Shown in pieces: positions 25,103 through 33,745 of a stretch of DNA of 64,000 nucleotides (position 1 is its first letter; the number at the start of each line of letters is the position of its first letter). Position numbers and translations under genes: made by a program. This DNA is from an uncultured Rhodospirillaceae bacterium (GTDB lineage: Bacteria; Pseudomonadota; Alphaproteobacteria; Rhodospirillales; Magnetospirillaceae), in contig CALABS010000044.1 in assembly GCA_937887565.1 (NCBI GenBank), positions 1-64,000 on the forward strand, given 5' to 3'. Below the pieces are notes generated by a model. The model saw nothing but the letters and a program-made list of their open reading frames with translations. It was not told the DNA's origin and made no database searches.

Positions 25103-27256
25103 ATGAAGGAATGGTTCTCGGCCTCGGAACTGGCGGAAGAAAATTTCCCTGGACTGCCGAAAACGGCCAGGAACATCACCGCGAAGGCGGCTCGGGAAGA
25201 ATGGCGCAGCCGTCCGCGCGCCGGCCAGGGCGGCGGGCTGGAATACCATGTTTCGGCCCTGCCGCTGACGGCCCAGATGGTGCTGGCGCAGCGGGCCACC
25301 CGCGTCGATCCGGATCAGGTGACGGTGCCGGCCCCGCCCAAGCGGCGGGCCAAGGCGGCCCGCTCGGCCACCTTTTCATCCCTGAGCGACGAGCAGCAGC
25401 GGGTCTGCACGGCCCGCGCGGCGGTGGTGATGGCCTATCGGTCGTTCCGGTCGGCCAATCCCGTGCTGTCGGACCGGACATGCAGGTTGGCGTTCGAGCG
25501 GGCGTGGGAAGCGGGCGAGGTGTTCGTGGAGCCCGAGGCGCGGGCGGAGATCAGGGGCGTGTCGCCCAACACGGTGCGGGCCTGGGAAGACAAGCTGGCG
25601 GATGGCGGGCTGGCGGCGCTGGTGCCGGCCTATGGCAACCGGGCGGGATCGGGCAAGATCGAGACCGACCTGGAGATCAAGCAATTCCTGCTCGGCATCC
25701 TGGCGGCCAAACCGCATGTCGGCGCCGGCGTGCTGATGGAGGGGCTTGAAGCCCGGTTCCCGGACCGCGCCCTGCCGTCGCGGCGGTCGGTGGAGCGCTT
25801 CCTGGCCGGATGGAAGATTGCCAACGCCCAGCTGCTGATGCGCATCACCAATCCGGATGCGTGGCGGTCCAAGTACAAGGCGGCGACGGGCGACCGGTCG
25901 GCCGGGATCGTCAATCCCAACGATTGCTGGGAAGCGGACAGCACGCCGGCGGACATCCTGCTGGCGGACGGGCACCGCCACAAGATCATCGGCATCATCG
26001 ACGTGGCGACGCGGCGGATTGTGCTGCATGTGTCGCGGGAATCGTGTTCGACGGCCATCGCCTCGACCATGCGGCGCGGCCTGATGGGCTGGGGCGTGCC
26101 CACGGGGCTGCGGATCGACAACGGGTCGGATTACACCTCGAAGCACATGTGGCGCGTCTATGACGATCTGCAGATCGACGTGGATGTCTGCCCGCCCTTT
26201 ACCCCCGAGGCCAAGCCGCATATCGAGCGGGCATTCAAGACGTTTTCCCACGATCTGCTGGAGCTGTTGCCCGGCTATGTGGGCCATAGCGTGCCCGAGC
26301 GAAAGGACATCGAGGCGCGGCGGTCCTTCGCCGACCGCATGATGTCGCAGGGCGAGACCGTCGAGATCCGCATGACGCCGGAGCAGCTGCAGGATTTCTG
26401 CACCCGCTGGGCCGAGGATCTGTACGCCCACCGCCCCCATGGCGGGCTGAACAACCGCACGCCCTTCCAGGTCGCCGCCGCCTATACCGGCGCGGTGCGG
26501 CGGATCGACAACGAGCGCGCGTTGGACATCCTGCTGGCCCCGGCCTCGGGCGACGGCTGGTGCACGGTGACCAAAAAGGGCATCCGCGTCGCCCGAGGCC
26601 GCTATGACGCCGCCCAACTGGGCGGGCTGGAAGGGTCGCGGGTGAAGGTCCTGTTCGACGAGGCCGATGCCGGTGGCGTCTATGTCTTCGGCGAGGATGG
26701 GCAGTTCATCTGCCGCGCCATCGACCCCGAGCTTGAGGGCGTCTCGCGCGCCGAGCTGGCCGCCGCCCGCAAGGCCCATCAGGCCGCCGTGATGAAGGAG
26801 GGCGTGGCCGATCTGAAGAAGATGCAGAAGGCGGCGCGGCCACAGGAACTGGCCGCCGACATCCTGCGCAAGGCGGCCGAGAAAGCCGGCAAGGTGGTTC
26901 AACTGCCCCGGCCCGCCGCCCCCTACAGCACGCCGGCCCTGGCCGCCGCCGCCGATGCCACCGCCCCGGCGCCGGTGCAGACCCTGACGCCGGAAATGCG
27001 GGCGTCGGTCGAGCGCCTGAAGCACGAGATCGCGGCGGGGAAGACCCGCAACATCTCGGCCAAGCCGGAAAATCCCAAGGACCGTTACCGCCATGCCGTG
27101 GCCCTGGAGGCCCTGATGGACGCGGGCAAGCCGTTGCCGGCGCCCGACGACGAAGTGTGGCTGAAGGGATATCGCCAGACCGGTGAATACCGGACCCAGC
27201 GCGATCTGCACGACGAGTTCGGCGACATCTACATCGGCCGGGCGATCACCGCCTGA
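25103..27256 (+). CDS. MuA-type DDE transposase
   Basis: Transposase of 717 residues that cuts and joins the prophage ends and replicates it by transposition. The N-terminus carries Mu-type winged-helix DNA-binding domains (to about 235). The RNase H-like core has Asp279 (CWEADSTP), Asp339 (GLRIDNGSDY) and Glu375 (KPHIERAFKT), the complete catalytic triad. A beta-barrel (about 480-560) and a lysine-rich tail that contacts MuB follow. Length and order match MuA. Confidence 0.95.
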   Translation: MKEWFSASELAEENFPGLPKTARNITAKAAREEWRSRPRAGQGGGLEYHVSALPLTAQMVLAQRATRVDPDQVTVPAPPKRRAKAARSATFSSLSDEQQRVCTARAAVVMAYRSFRSANPVLSDRTCRLAFERAWEAGEVFVEPEARAEIRGVSPNTVRAWEDKLADGGLAALVPAYGNRAGSGKIETDLEIKQFLLGILAAKPHVGAGVLMEGLEARFPDRALPSRRSVERFLAGWKIANAQLLMRITNPDAWRSKYKAATGDRSAGIVNPNDCWEADSTPADILLADGHRHKIIGIIDVATRRIVLHVSRESCSTAIASTMRRGLMGWGVPTGLRIDNGSDYTSKHMWRVYDDLQIDVDVCPPFTPEAKPHIERAFKTFSHDLLELLPGYVGHSVPERKDIEARRSFADRMMSQGETVEIRMTPEQLQDFCTRWAEDLYAHRPHGGLNNRTPFQVAAAYTGAVRRIDNERALDILLAPASGDGWCTVTKKGIRVARGRYDAAQLGGLEGSRVKVLFDEADAGGVYVFGEDGQFICRAIDPELEGVSRAELAAARKAHQAAVMKEGVADLKKMQKAARPQELAADILRKAAEKAGKVVQLPRPAAPYSTPALAAAADATAPAPVQTLTPEMRASVERLKHEIAAGKTRNISAKPENPKDRYRHAVALEALMDAGKPLPAPDDEVWLKGYRQTGEYRTQRDLHDEFGDIYIGRAITA

Positions 27257-27259
27257 CCC

Positions 27260-27284
27260 AAAAAAAAGACCGGCACAAGGCCGG
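27260..27284 (-). terminator. Leftward intrinsic terminator between muA and muB
   Basis: On the minus strand a CCGGC/GCCGG stem with 5-base loop is followed by TC and eight T. It faces against the operon, so it should stop antisense transcription rather than muA mRNA. Confidence 0.55.
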
Positions 27285-27313
27285 CCCAGGCAGTCATTTA
27301 AAGCGAGGTAAAC

Positions 27314-28057
27314 ATGACGCATATCAGTTCCCCGGTCAACGGAACCATCGCCCCGCTCACCAACGTGGCTTTGTTCGCCGACCTGATCGGCAAGATCGTC
27401 AACCCGCCGCCGCATCTGCCCAGGATCGGTCTGTTCTACGGCTATTCGGGCTATGGGAAGACCTGGTCGGCGCGATATGCCGCCAACAAGCACCGGGCCT
27501 TCTATCTGGAATGCGGAGAATCGTGGACCAAGCGCCGTTTCCTGCGGGCGCTGCTGGACGTGCTCGGCGTCGAGGCGCGCGGCACGGCCGACGACATGAT
27601 GGACAAGGCGGTGTCCGCCCTGCGCGGCTATCGCCGGCCGCTGATCATCGACGAGGCCGACCACATCGTCAAACGCGGCTATATCGAGACCATCCGCGAA
27701 CTGCATGACCAAGGCTTCGCGCCGATCGCGCTCTTGGGCGAGGAGCTGCTGCCGCAAAACATCGAGCGGGTGTCCGAGCGCACCCATAACCGTATCCTGC
27801 TGCATGTGGCCGCCCAGCCGGGCACCGCCGAGGATGCCGCGATCCTGGCCCAACTGTATCACCCTGCCATCGCCGTGGCCCCCGACTTGCTGGACGCGGT
27901 GGCCGAGGCCAGCGCCGGGCGCCTGCGCCGCATCGTCGTCAATTTGTACAACATCGCCACCGAGGCCGAGGTGCAGGGCTGGTGCACCGTCGACCGGGCC
28001 TTGTGGGGGGACCGGCCCTTCTTCACCGGTGCCTCGCCCCGGCGGAGGCACGGCTGA
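27314..28057 (+). CDS. MuB-type AAA+ ATPase, target-DNA activator
   Basis: ATPase of 247 residues that coats target DNA and stimulates MuA. Walker A is GYSGYGKT (43-50), Walker B LIIDEAD (110-116), sensor region RLRRIVVNLYNIA near residue 208. AGCGAGG precedes the ATG. It is shorter than enteric MuB and lacks its N-terminal helix-turn-helix extension. Confidence 0.92.
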   Translation: MTHISSPVNGTIAPLTNVALFADLIGKIVNPPPHLPRIGLFYGYSGYGKTWSARYAANKHRAFYLECGESWTKRRFLRALLDVLGVEARGTADDMMDKAVSALRGYRRPLIIDEADHIVKRGYIETIRELHDQGFAPIALLGEELLPQNIERVSERTHNRILLHVAAQPGTAEDAAILAQLYHPAIAVAPDLLDAVAEASAGRLRRIVVNLYNIATEAEVQGWCTVDRALWGDRPFFTGASPRRRHG

Positions 28058-28698
28058 TGGCCCGGCTGCTGATCGAGACCAATGCCAAATTGCGCGTCCG
28101 GCGCTGGCGCCAGGGATTGTGGGATCTGATCCGCGAGATCGGTGCCGATGGGCGGGCCTGGAACCGCCGGGATCTGCTAAACGCGGCTGCCGAAGGCGGC
28201 TTCGCCACCAGGGCCGCGCCGCATCCCGACACCATCCGCGACTATCTGCGCGGGTTGGTCGCAGCGGGCATCGTCGCCGTCAACGAGGATGGTTCCTATC
28301 GTCTGGTCGAGGATCTGGGGCCGGAGGCGCCGCGCGTGCGGATCGACGGCACCCGCGTGCCGCCGTCGCTGGGCCAGGACCACATGTGGCGGACGATCCA
28401 GATGTCGCGCGGCGGTTTCAGCGCCACCGACCTGGCGATCGGCGCGCGCACCGAGGAGGTGAGCGTGTCGGTTGCGACCGCCAAATCCTATGTCACGCGG
28501 CTGTGCAAGGCCGGATACCTGGACATCCTGGTCCCCGGCGGGCCGGGCCATGAAGCCATTTACGCCCTCAAGCCCGGCATGCGGACCGGGCCGCGCGCGC
28601 CGATGATCCTGGCGACCAAGGTCGTTTGGGACCCCAACCTCGGGAAAGCGATGGGCGCGGCGGAAGCGGACGAGGAGGCCGGCGATGTCGCACGCTGA
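28057..28698 (+). CDS. Winged-helix phage protein
   Basis: 213 residues, start overlapping the muB stop (TGATG). Two helix-turn-helix-like segments are visible, about 40-75 (RDLLNAAAEGGFATRAAPH ... DYLRGLVAAGIV) and 120-165 (FSATDLAIGARTEEVSVSVA ... YVTRLCKAGYL). Common beside muB in such phages; probably a regulator, function unproven. Confidence 0.75.
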   Translation: MARLLIETNAKLRVRRWRQGLWDLIREIGADGRAWNRRDLLNAAAEGGFATRAAPHPDTIRDYLRGLVAAGIVAVNEDGSYRLVEDLGPEAPRVRIDGTRVPPSLGQDHMWRTIQMSRGGFSATDLAIGARTEEVSVSVATAKSYVTRLCKAGYLDILVPGGPGHEAIYALKPGMRTGPRAPMILATKVVWDPNLGKAMGAAEADEEAGDVAR

Positions 28699-29062
28699 CA
28701 AGGCCCGCGCCGCCTGGGGCGCCGACTTGCCGGACTGGGTCCGCGTCCTGGCCGAAAGGGCCGACGCCCTGGGCAGCCAGAACAAGGTCGCGGCCGAGAT
28801 CGGCTACAGCGCCGCCGCCGTCTCGACGATCATCGGCAACACCTATGCCGCGCGCGACATCAGCGCCCTGGAGATGGCCGTGCGGGCCACCATCATGGCC
28901 GAGACCGTCGCCTGCCCGGTGTTCGGCGAGACCAGTCTGGCCCAGTGCCTGGACTGGCGCGCCAGCGCGGCCAGGCCGTTCCGGGCGCTTTCTTCGCTTC
29001 ATAGCCAGATGCGCGACGCCTGCGGCGTCTGCGCCAAGAATGGAGGCAGGGATGCTCAGTGA
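28685..29062 (+). CDS. Small helix-turn-helix phage protein
   Basis: 125 residues with a Cro-like helix-turn-helix (NKVAAEIGYSAAAVSTIIGN, about 32-51) and a C-terminal CGVC. Overlaps both neighbours. Likely a DNA-binding regulator of the early operon. Confidence 0.75.
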   Translation: MSHADKARAAWGADLPDWVRVLAERADALGSQNKVAAEIGYSAAAVSTIIGNTYAARDISALEMAVRATIMAETVACPVFGETSLAQCLDWRASAARPFRALSSLHSQMRDACGVCAKNGGRDAQ

Positions 29063-29369
29063 TGTTTTGACCGCCGCCCAGATCGCCGAACACGCCGTCC
29101 TGGGCATTCCGCCGGGCACCGATCTGCCCGTTCATGTGGCCGATTTCTCGATTACCGTCGCCAACCACCGTTCCACTGGCCCGTGCATCCAGGTCTTCCT
29201 CAGCGATGCCGCCGCCGAAGCGGATACTCCGGTCGTCCTGCCGGTGACGTGCCGGGCCGGTTGGTTGGAGGCATACCGGCTGGCCCGCGTGATCCGGCCC
29301 GGCGGCCGCATGAGTGGCGGCGACAATTCCTGGCCCACCATCTCGGTCAACATCCGGGTCGAGGGGTAG
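29052..29369 (+). CDS. Phage protein of unknown function
   Basis: 105 residues, beta-rich in the middle (VADFSITVANH), overlapping the previous gene by 11 bases. Not recognised. Confidence 0.6.
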   Translation: MLSDVLTAAQIAEHAVLGIPPGTDLPVHVADFSITVANHRSTGPCIQVFLSDAAAEADTPVVLPVTCRAGWLEAYRLARVIRPGGRMSGGDNSWPTISVNIRVEG

Positions 29370-29375
29370 GCCGCC

Positions 29376-29630
29376 ATGCTCAGTGACAACATCGAGGCCC
29401 TGCTGGGCGACCTGGAGAAGTACCAGGATACCGGCGCCACAATGGAGGCCCTGGCCATCCAGCAATTTTGCGGCCTCCTCCGCGCCTTCGCCGACGACGC
29501 ACGCCGCCTGGAGGCGGTGCTGACGGCGCCACGCGCCCTGACCGGCAACGTCATCGACCTGGTCAGTCGCCGCATGGGTACCGGCCCTGATCGCATCGGC
29601 ATCCCGCCGACCGGGGGGGACGCGGCATGA
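29376..29630 (+). CDS. Phage protein of unknown function
   Basis: 84 residues, helical N-terminal half (IEALLGDLEKYQDTGATMEA) and disordered C-terminus. Overlaps the next gene by 4 bases. Not recognised. Confidence 0.6.
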   Translation: MLSDNIEALLGDLEKYQDTGATMEALAIQQFCGLLRAFADDARRLEAVLTAPRALTGNVIDLVSRRMGTGPDRIGIPPTGGDAA

Positions 29631-29998
29631 CCGACCGCCGCCCCCTGCGCACCGGGACCATGATCCGGATCACCGGCGCCGGCGGTCCGGTCGAGGCCGA
29701 GGTGGTCAGCTACACGCTCAACGGCGACATTCAGCTGATCACCGCCAAGGACGCCACCGGCCATCTCCACCGGGTGGCCATGGACCTGTCCGATCCGGCG
29801 CCGGCGGAGGGCGCCGCCATCATCGACATCGACTACGCCCGCGCCCTGGCCGTCCAGGTGCTGGCCGGGCATCGGCACCGGCTGCCGGTGACGGTCGAGG
29901 CCAACATCCTGGCCGAGGCGGTGCTGGCGCTGACCGGCGGGCCGGCGCCCGCTCATCAACAGACTGTCTGCGAAGCCGGCGACAGGAGGTGCGCATGA
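29627..29998 (+). CDS. Phage protein of unknown function
   Basis: 123 residues. The first 60 look like a small beta barrel (GTMIRITGAGGPVEAEVVSY). Overlaps the following tiny gene by 4 bases. Not recognised. Confidence 0.6.
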   Translation: MTDRRPLRTGTMIRITGAGGPVEAEVVSYTLNGDIQLITAKDATGHLHRVAMDLSDPAPAEGAAIIDIDYARALAVQVLAGHRHRLPVTVEANILAEAVLALTGGPAPAHQQTVCEAGDRRCA

Positions 29999-30135
29999 CC
30001 ACGCGCCCCCCCATCCCCGCCCAGGTAGTCGGCTTCGTGCTCTTCTGCCTGGTGCTCGCCGCCGCCAGCGGCTCCATCGCCGCGCTGACCATCCGGGCGC
30101 TGACCATCACCGCCTGCACCCCTGCCGAACGTTAG
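29995..30135 (+). CDS. 46-residue single-span membrane protein
   Basis: Starts within the stop of the previous gene and has a perfect ACAGGAGG site 5 bases upstream. One hydrophobic helix (VVGFVLFCLVLAAASGSIAA) spans most of it; a Cys near the C-terminus. Its role is unknown; exclusion or regulation of lysis are possibilities. Confidence 0.6.
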   Translation: MTTRPPIPAQVVGFVLFCLVLAAASGSIAALTIRALTITACTPAER

Positions 30136-30146
30136 AGAGATCGACC

Positions 30147-31070
30147 ATGACCCAGCAGACACCCACCCCCGCTAACGCTGTCCTGATCGACAGCATCCCG
30201 TACCTGCGCAACGCCCAGGGTGACCTGACGGCGGTGGGCAACATCAAGCCCATGGACCTGCTGATGGACGAGATGGTCCGCAAGGTCGCGGGCTATGCCG
30301 AGGATCTGTCGGCCGAGTTGGCGCGCTTCGTCGCCCACACCGACGCCGACATCGCCGCCCTGGATGCGCTGATCGCCCAGAACTACGGCGTCGAGCCGCG
30401 CGAGACCAAGGGCAACCGCACCTTCGTGTCCTTCGACGGGCTGCTCAAGGTCCAGGTGGCGGTTTCCGACCGCATCGTCCTGGGCCCCGAGTTGCAGGCG
30501 GCGAAGGCCGTCCTGGACGCCATGATCATCGAGCGCGGCGAAGGCGTGGACCCCTTCCTGCTGACCCTGGTCAAACGCGCCTTCCGCGTCGATCAGGAGG
30601 GCAAGGTGGACGTGCGCGCGATCCTGGCCCTGCGCCGCATGCAGGTCGACGACGACCGCTGGCCGGACTTCTGCCGCGCCATCGACGACGCGGTCCGCGT
30701 GGTCGGCTCCAAGCGCTACATCCGCATCTACCGCCGCGACAGGACCGACGCCGCCTGGAAGATGGTGCCGCTGGACCTGGCCGCCGTAGAGCCCACCCCG
30801 GCCGCCTTCGAGCGCATGTCGCTGCGTCGGCAGGTGGAGGAGGCGAAGGTCCATCTCAACGACATCCGCGCTGTACTGGAGCGTGTGGACGACATCCCCG
30901 AAGGGAGCACCATTTCCGGTGCGGTCGAGTGGTTGGTGGACAGCATCGCTGGTGTGCAGGGGTGGCTCGCTTCGGCGGCCGAGGTCCATGAACGGGTGGC
31001 CGCCGATCAGATCCTGCTCGGCCTTCCCGCTGTTGCAGCCCGCCAGCCGTCCACCGTCGGCGCCGAATAG
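30147..31070 (+). CDS. DUF3164 family phage protein
   Basis: 307 residues. The central part (GNRTFVSFDGLLKVQVAVSD, VDVRAILALRRMQVDD, RWPDFCRAIDDAVRVVGSK, KRYIRIYRRD) matches the DUF3164 proteins found in the early/middle region of Mu-like phages. Function unknown; helical C-terminal extension of about 80 residues. Confidence 0.8.
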   Translation: MTQQTPTPANAVLIDSIPYLRNAQGDLTAVGNIKPMDLLMDEMVRKVAGYAEDLSAELARFVAHTDADIAALDALIAQNYGVEPRETKGNRTFVSFDGLLKVQVAVSDRIVLGPELQAAKAVLDAMIIERGEGVDPFLLTLVKRAFRVDQEGKVDVRAILALRRMQVDDDRWPDFCRAIDDAVRVVGSKRYIRIYRRDRTDAAWKMVPLDLAAVEPTPAAFERMSLRRQVEEAKVHLNDIRAVLERVDDIPEGSTISGAVEWLVDSIAGVQGWLASAAEVHERVAADQILLGLPAVAARQPSTVGAE

Positions 31071-31078
31071 GTCCCCCG

Positions 31079-31375
31079 ATGGGCAAGGTCGCCTCCCTCC
31101 GGATCTCCGTCCGCATCGGCAAGGCCGATGTCCTCGGCATTTGCCTGGCGCGGGTGTTCCACGGCCGCCGCAAGGTCGAAGAATTCGAGACGACCCAGGC
31201 CGAGATGAAAGAACTGTACCTGGAACTGTTGGGGGCCAGGGTGCCCCCGCTGATCCGGACTGCGGCCGAGACCGCCCGCGCCCGTCGCGAGGAATTGGGC
31301 CGCACCTACCACTGCCGGACGCTGGTTTCCGTCCGGTTCACCGTGCCGCTGGGACCACCCCAGCCGGCGGCTTAA
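31079..31375 (+). CDS. Phage protein of unknown function
   Basis: 98 residues, basic, beginning with a strand-like RISVRIGKADVLGICLARV. Not recognised. Third-position GC is normal for the window. Confidence 0.6.
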   Translation: MGKVASLRISVRIGKADVLGICLARVFHGRRKVEEFETTQAEMKELYLELLGARVPPLIRTAAETARARREELGRTYHCRTLVSVRFTVPLGPPQPAA

Positions 31376-31393
31376 CCAGAAAGGCCCAGTCAC

Positions 31394-31879
31394 ATGAATG
31401 CGATCACCACTCACCGGAAGCCCTCCTGCCGTGGCCGCACCCCCTCGGGCAAGCCCAATCCCATCGATGTCCACGTCGGCGCCCGCATGCGCCTGCGCCG
31501 CACGCTGCTGGGCATGAGCCAGGAAAAGCTGGGCGAGGCCCTGGGCCTGACCTTCCAGCAGGTCCAGAAATACGAGCGAGGCGCCAACCGCGTCGGCGCC
31601 TCGCGCCTGTTCGACCTGTCCCGCGTCCTCGACGTGCCGGTCAGTTTCTTCTTCGATGATATGGATGCCGCGTCGGCGTCCGCCAGCCCCGCCGCCATGG
31701 CCACCGGCGCCGTCCCCGAGCCCGACATCGCCGAGGCCAGGAACCCCATGGCCCGGCGCGAGACGCTTGAGTTGGTGCGCGCCTACTACCGCATCGCCGA
31801 TCCCGCCGTCCGCCACCGCGTCCTCGACCTGGCCCGGGCGCTGGGCGCGACCGCCGGCGGCAGGGAGATGGGGGAATGA
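31394..31879 (+). CDS. XRE-family transcriptional regulator
   Basis: 161 residues with a classic helix-turn-helix at about 27-85 (RMRLRRTLLGMSQEKLGEAL, FQQVQKYERGANRVGASRL) and a C-terminal helical domain (ETLELVRAYYRIADP). The type is common in alphaproteobacterial chromosomes, so it may be a host regulator acquired by the phage. Confidence 0.85.
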   Translation: MNAITTHRKPSCRGRTPSGKPNPIDVHVGARMRLRRTLLGMSQEKLGEALGLTFQQVQKYERGANRVGASRLFDLSRVLDVPVSFFFDDMDAASASASPAAMATGAVPEPDIAEARNPMARRETLELVRAYYRIADPAVRHRVLDLARALGATAGGREMGE

Positions 31880-32394
31880 GCCGCGTCGTCATCCGTCCCG
31901 GCCACCGGCCGGAGGCCGCCGAAATCGCCGCCGTCGACACCATCAGCAAGGCGGTGCAGTCGGCCGCCGGGTTTTTCGAGGCCGATCTGGCCGATCGCCT
32001 CGGTTCCACCGAGGCGGTGAGCGCGGTGTTCTCGGGATTGATTTCCGCCGCCGCGACCTTCGCCATGAAGCGCGATTGCGCCAGGTCAGCCGCCGAAAGC
32101 TTCATGCTGACGGCGGTCGAGGTCCGCCCCGCCGGCAGCCCCGATCCGCTGACCGACGTCACCCTCGCCGTGCTTTCGCTGGTCAATATCCTGCGCGAGC
32201 GCGGGATTGATGACCGGATGGTGGTTGTTGCCCTCCTCAATGCCGCCGGCAACCTCGACGCCACCCTCGACGTCGGCTGGATCGCCGCCGCCATGCGCGA
32301 CGTCGCCACCCAACTGACCGACCCGGCCCGACGGGAGGAGGCCCGCGCCCGCGCCGCCGCCCTGACCCGTCCCGCCGGCGCCACCACCCACTGA
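31876..32394 (+). CDS. Phage protein of unknown function
   Basis: 172 residues, overlapping the regulator gene by 4 bases. Entirely helical with a Cys in MKRDCARSAA. Not recognised. Confidence 0.6.
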   Translation: MSRVVIRPGHRPEAAEIAAVDTISKAVQSAAGFFEADLADRLGSTEAVSAVFSGLISAAATFAMKRDCARSAAESFMLTAVEVRPAGSPDPLTDVTLAVLSLVNILRERGIDDRMVVVALLNAAGNLDATLDVGWIAAAMRDVATQLTDPARREEARARAAALTRPAGATTH

Positions 32395-32408
32395 GGGACC
32401 AAACCGCC

Positions 32409-32990
32409 ATGCCCAACATCACCCCTAACCCGGTCGGCGCCGTGCTGTCGGCCCTGGCCACCGCCTACCGCCACAACCTGGTCTCCTACGCGATGGTGCC
32501 CGAGGAATGCCAGCCGCCCCGCTTCGTCGTCGGCTTCGGCACGGCGGCCGAGATCCGCGCCTTCGAGGCCGCCGTCCACGACCTGGCGGACGGCCGCCAT
32601 CCCGACCTGTACCTGATCCTGGGCGAGGTGGCGGCCCTGGCCGCCCCCTACCTCAACATGGCCCACATCGCCGATCCGGCGCCGCTGCGCCACATGATCG
32701 GCGGCCTGGCGGAGCGGTTGGTGGTCGTCGAGGACGATGGCCCCATCCAGGTCGTCACACCCTCCCCGGACGCGCGTTCCGCCATGCTGGCCATCGCCTA
32801 TCTGGCGGTGGCCGGGCTGGCCGCCTGGGACCGCATGGTCTCGCCGGGCGAAAGCGGCGAGGTGGTCAACACCATGGGATGCGGCCCGGTGCCCGTCGGC
32901 CCCAGGACCGACGGATGCCCGGCGGTCGCCGACCTCAACGCGAAGGGCATCACCCGGCTTGTCCCCGATTCGGTGGAGGGGCGCCAATGA
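32409..32990 (+). CDS. Phage protein of unknown function
   Basis: 193 residues, mixed alpha/beta, with the run HPDLYLILGEVAALAAPYLN. Overlaps the DUF2786 gene by 4 bases. Not recognised. Confidence 0.6.
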   Translation: MPNITPNPVGAVLSALATAYRHNLVSYAMVPEECQPPRFVVGFGTAAEIRAFEAAVHDLADGRHPDLYLILGEVAALAAPYLNMAHIADPAPLRHMIGGLAERLVVVEDDGPIQVVTPSPDARSAMLAIAYLAVAGLAAWDRMVSPGESGEVVNTMGCGPVPVGPRTDGCPAVADLNAKGITRLVPDSVEGRQ

Positions 32991-33736
32991 CCGCCCCCGC
33001 CGATCGCAAAAAGCTGCGCGAGATCATCGCCGCCCTGAAGGCCAGGACCGAGGCCAACGGCTGCACCGAGGCCGAGGCCATGACGGCAGCCGAGAAGGTG
33101 GCCGAACTGCTGTCCAAACATGGGATGGACGATGCCGCTGAACTGGAATTCGACCAGTGGCGGGTAGAGATCGGCCGCCGCACCGTGGTGGACAAGCTGT
33201 GGGGCTACGTCGCCACCTTCTGCCACTGCAAGCTCTGGTACCAGAAGGACTTCCTGTCCAAGGGCTGGACGGTCGTCTATTTCGGCCGCTGGAACGACGT
33301 GGCCGTGGCGGAATACCTCCACGGCATGCTGGATCACCACATCACGAGCGCCACCAAGGCCTTCAAGAAGACGAAGGACTACACCCGGCGGCGTTCCCCC
33401 AAGACCAAGCGCGAGGCCACCAAGGCCTTCCAGGAAGGCATGGTCAACGCCCTGGCCGACAAGCTGTGGACGATTCAGTGGCGCCGGGTGCCCAGGGTGG
33501 AGGGGACCAACCACCAGGCCCTGGTCCTGTCGCCCCTGGGCGCGGTGGAGGCCGAGTTGGAGCGGCGCGGCATGACCTTCAGCTCCAAGGGCCTGGCCCC
33601 GGTCAAGGGCACGGGGAAGCGCTTCGACAACGAACGGGCCGGCGGCGCCGCCGCAGGACGCAGCGTCGACATCAACGCGGCCATGACTGGCACCCGCTCC
33701 GGCGGCGCCGCCGGCCTGTTGGGCCGCGCCGAATAG
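32987..33736 (+). CDS. DUF2786-domain phage protein
   Basis: 249 residues. The N-terminal 45 residues (KLREIIAALKARTEANGCTE ... AEKVAELLSKHGM) are the DUF2786 helical hairpin; a second domain (WGYVATFCHCKLWYQKD, VYFGRWNDVAVAEYLHGML) is typical of its companion region. Found in phages and plasmids, function unknown. Confidence 0.82.
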   Translation: MTAPADRKKLREIIAALKARTEANGCTEAEAMTAAEKVAELLSKHGMDDAAELEFDQWRVEIGRRTVVDKLWGYVATFCHCKLWYQKDFLSKGWTVVYFGRWNDVAVAEYLHGMLDHHITSATKAFKKTKDYTRRRSPKTKREATKAFQEGMVNALADKLWTIQWRRVPRVEGTNHQALVLSPLGAVEAELERRGMTFSSKGLAPVKGTGKRFDNERAGGAAAGRSVDINAAMTGTRSGGAAGLLGRAE

Positions 33737-33745
33737 GAAGCAATC

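Noticed and set aside
25376..28051. Open frame of 891 codons antisense to muA and muB
   Set aside because: Shadow across two certain genes; no ribosome site and no domain.
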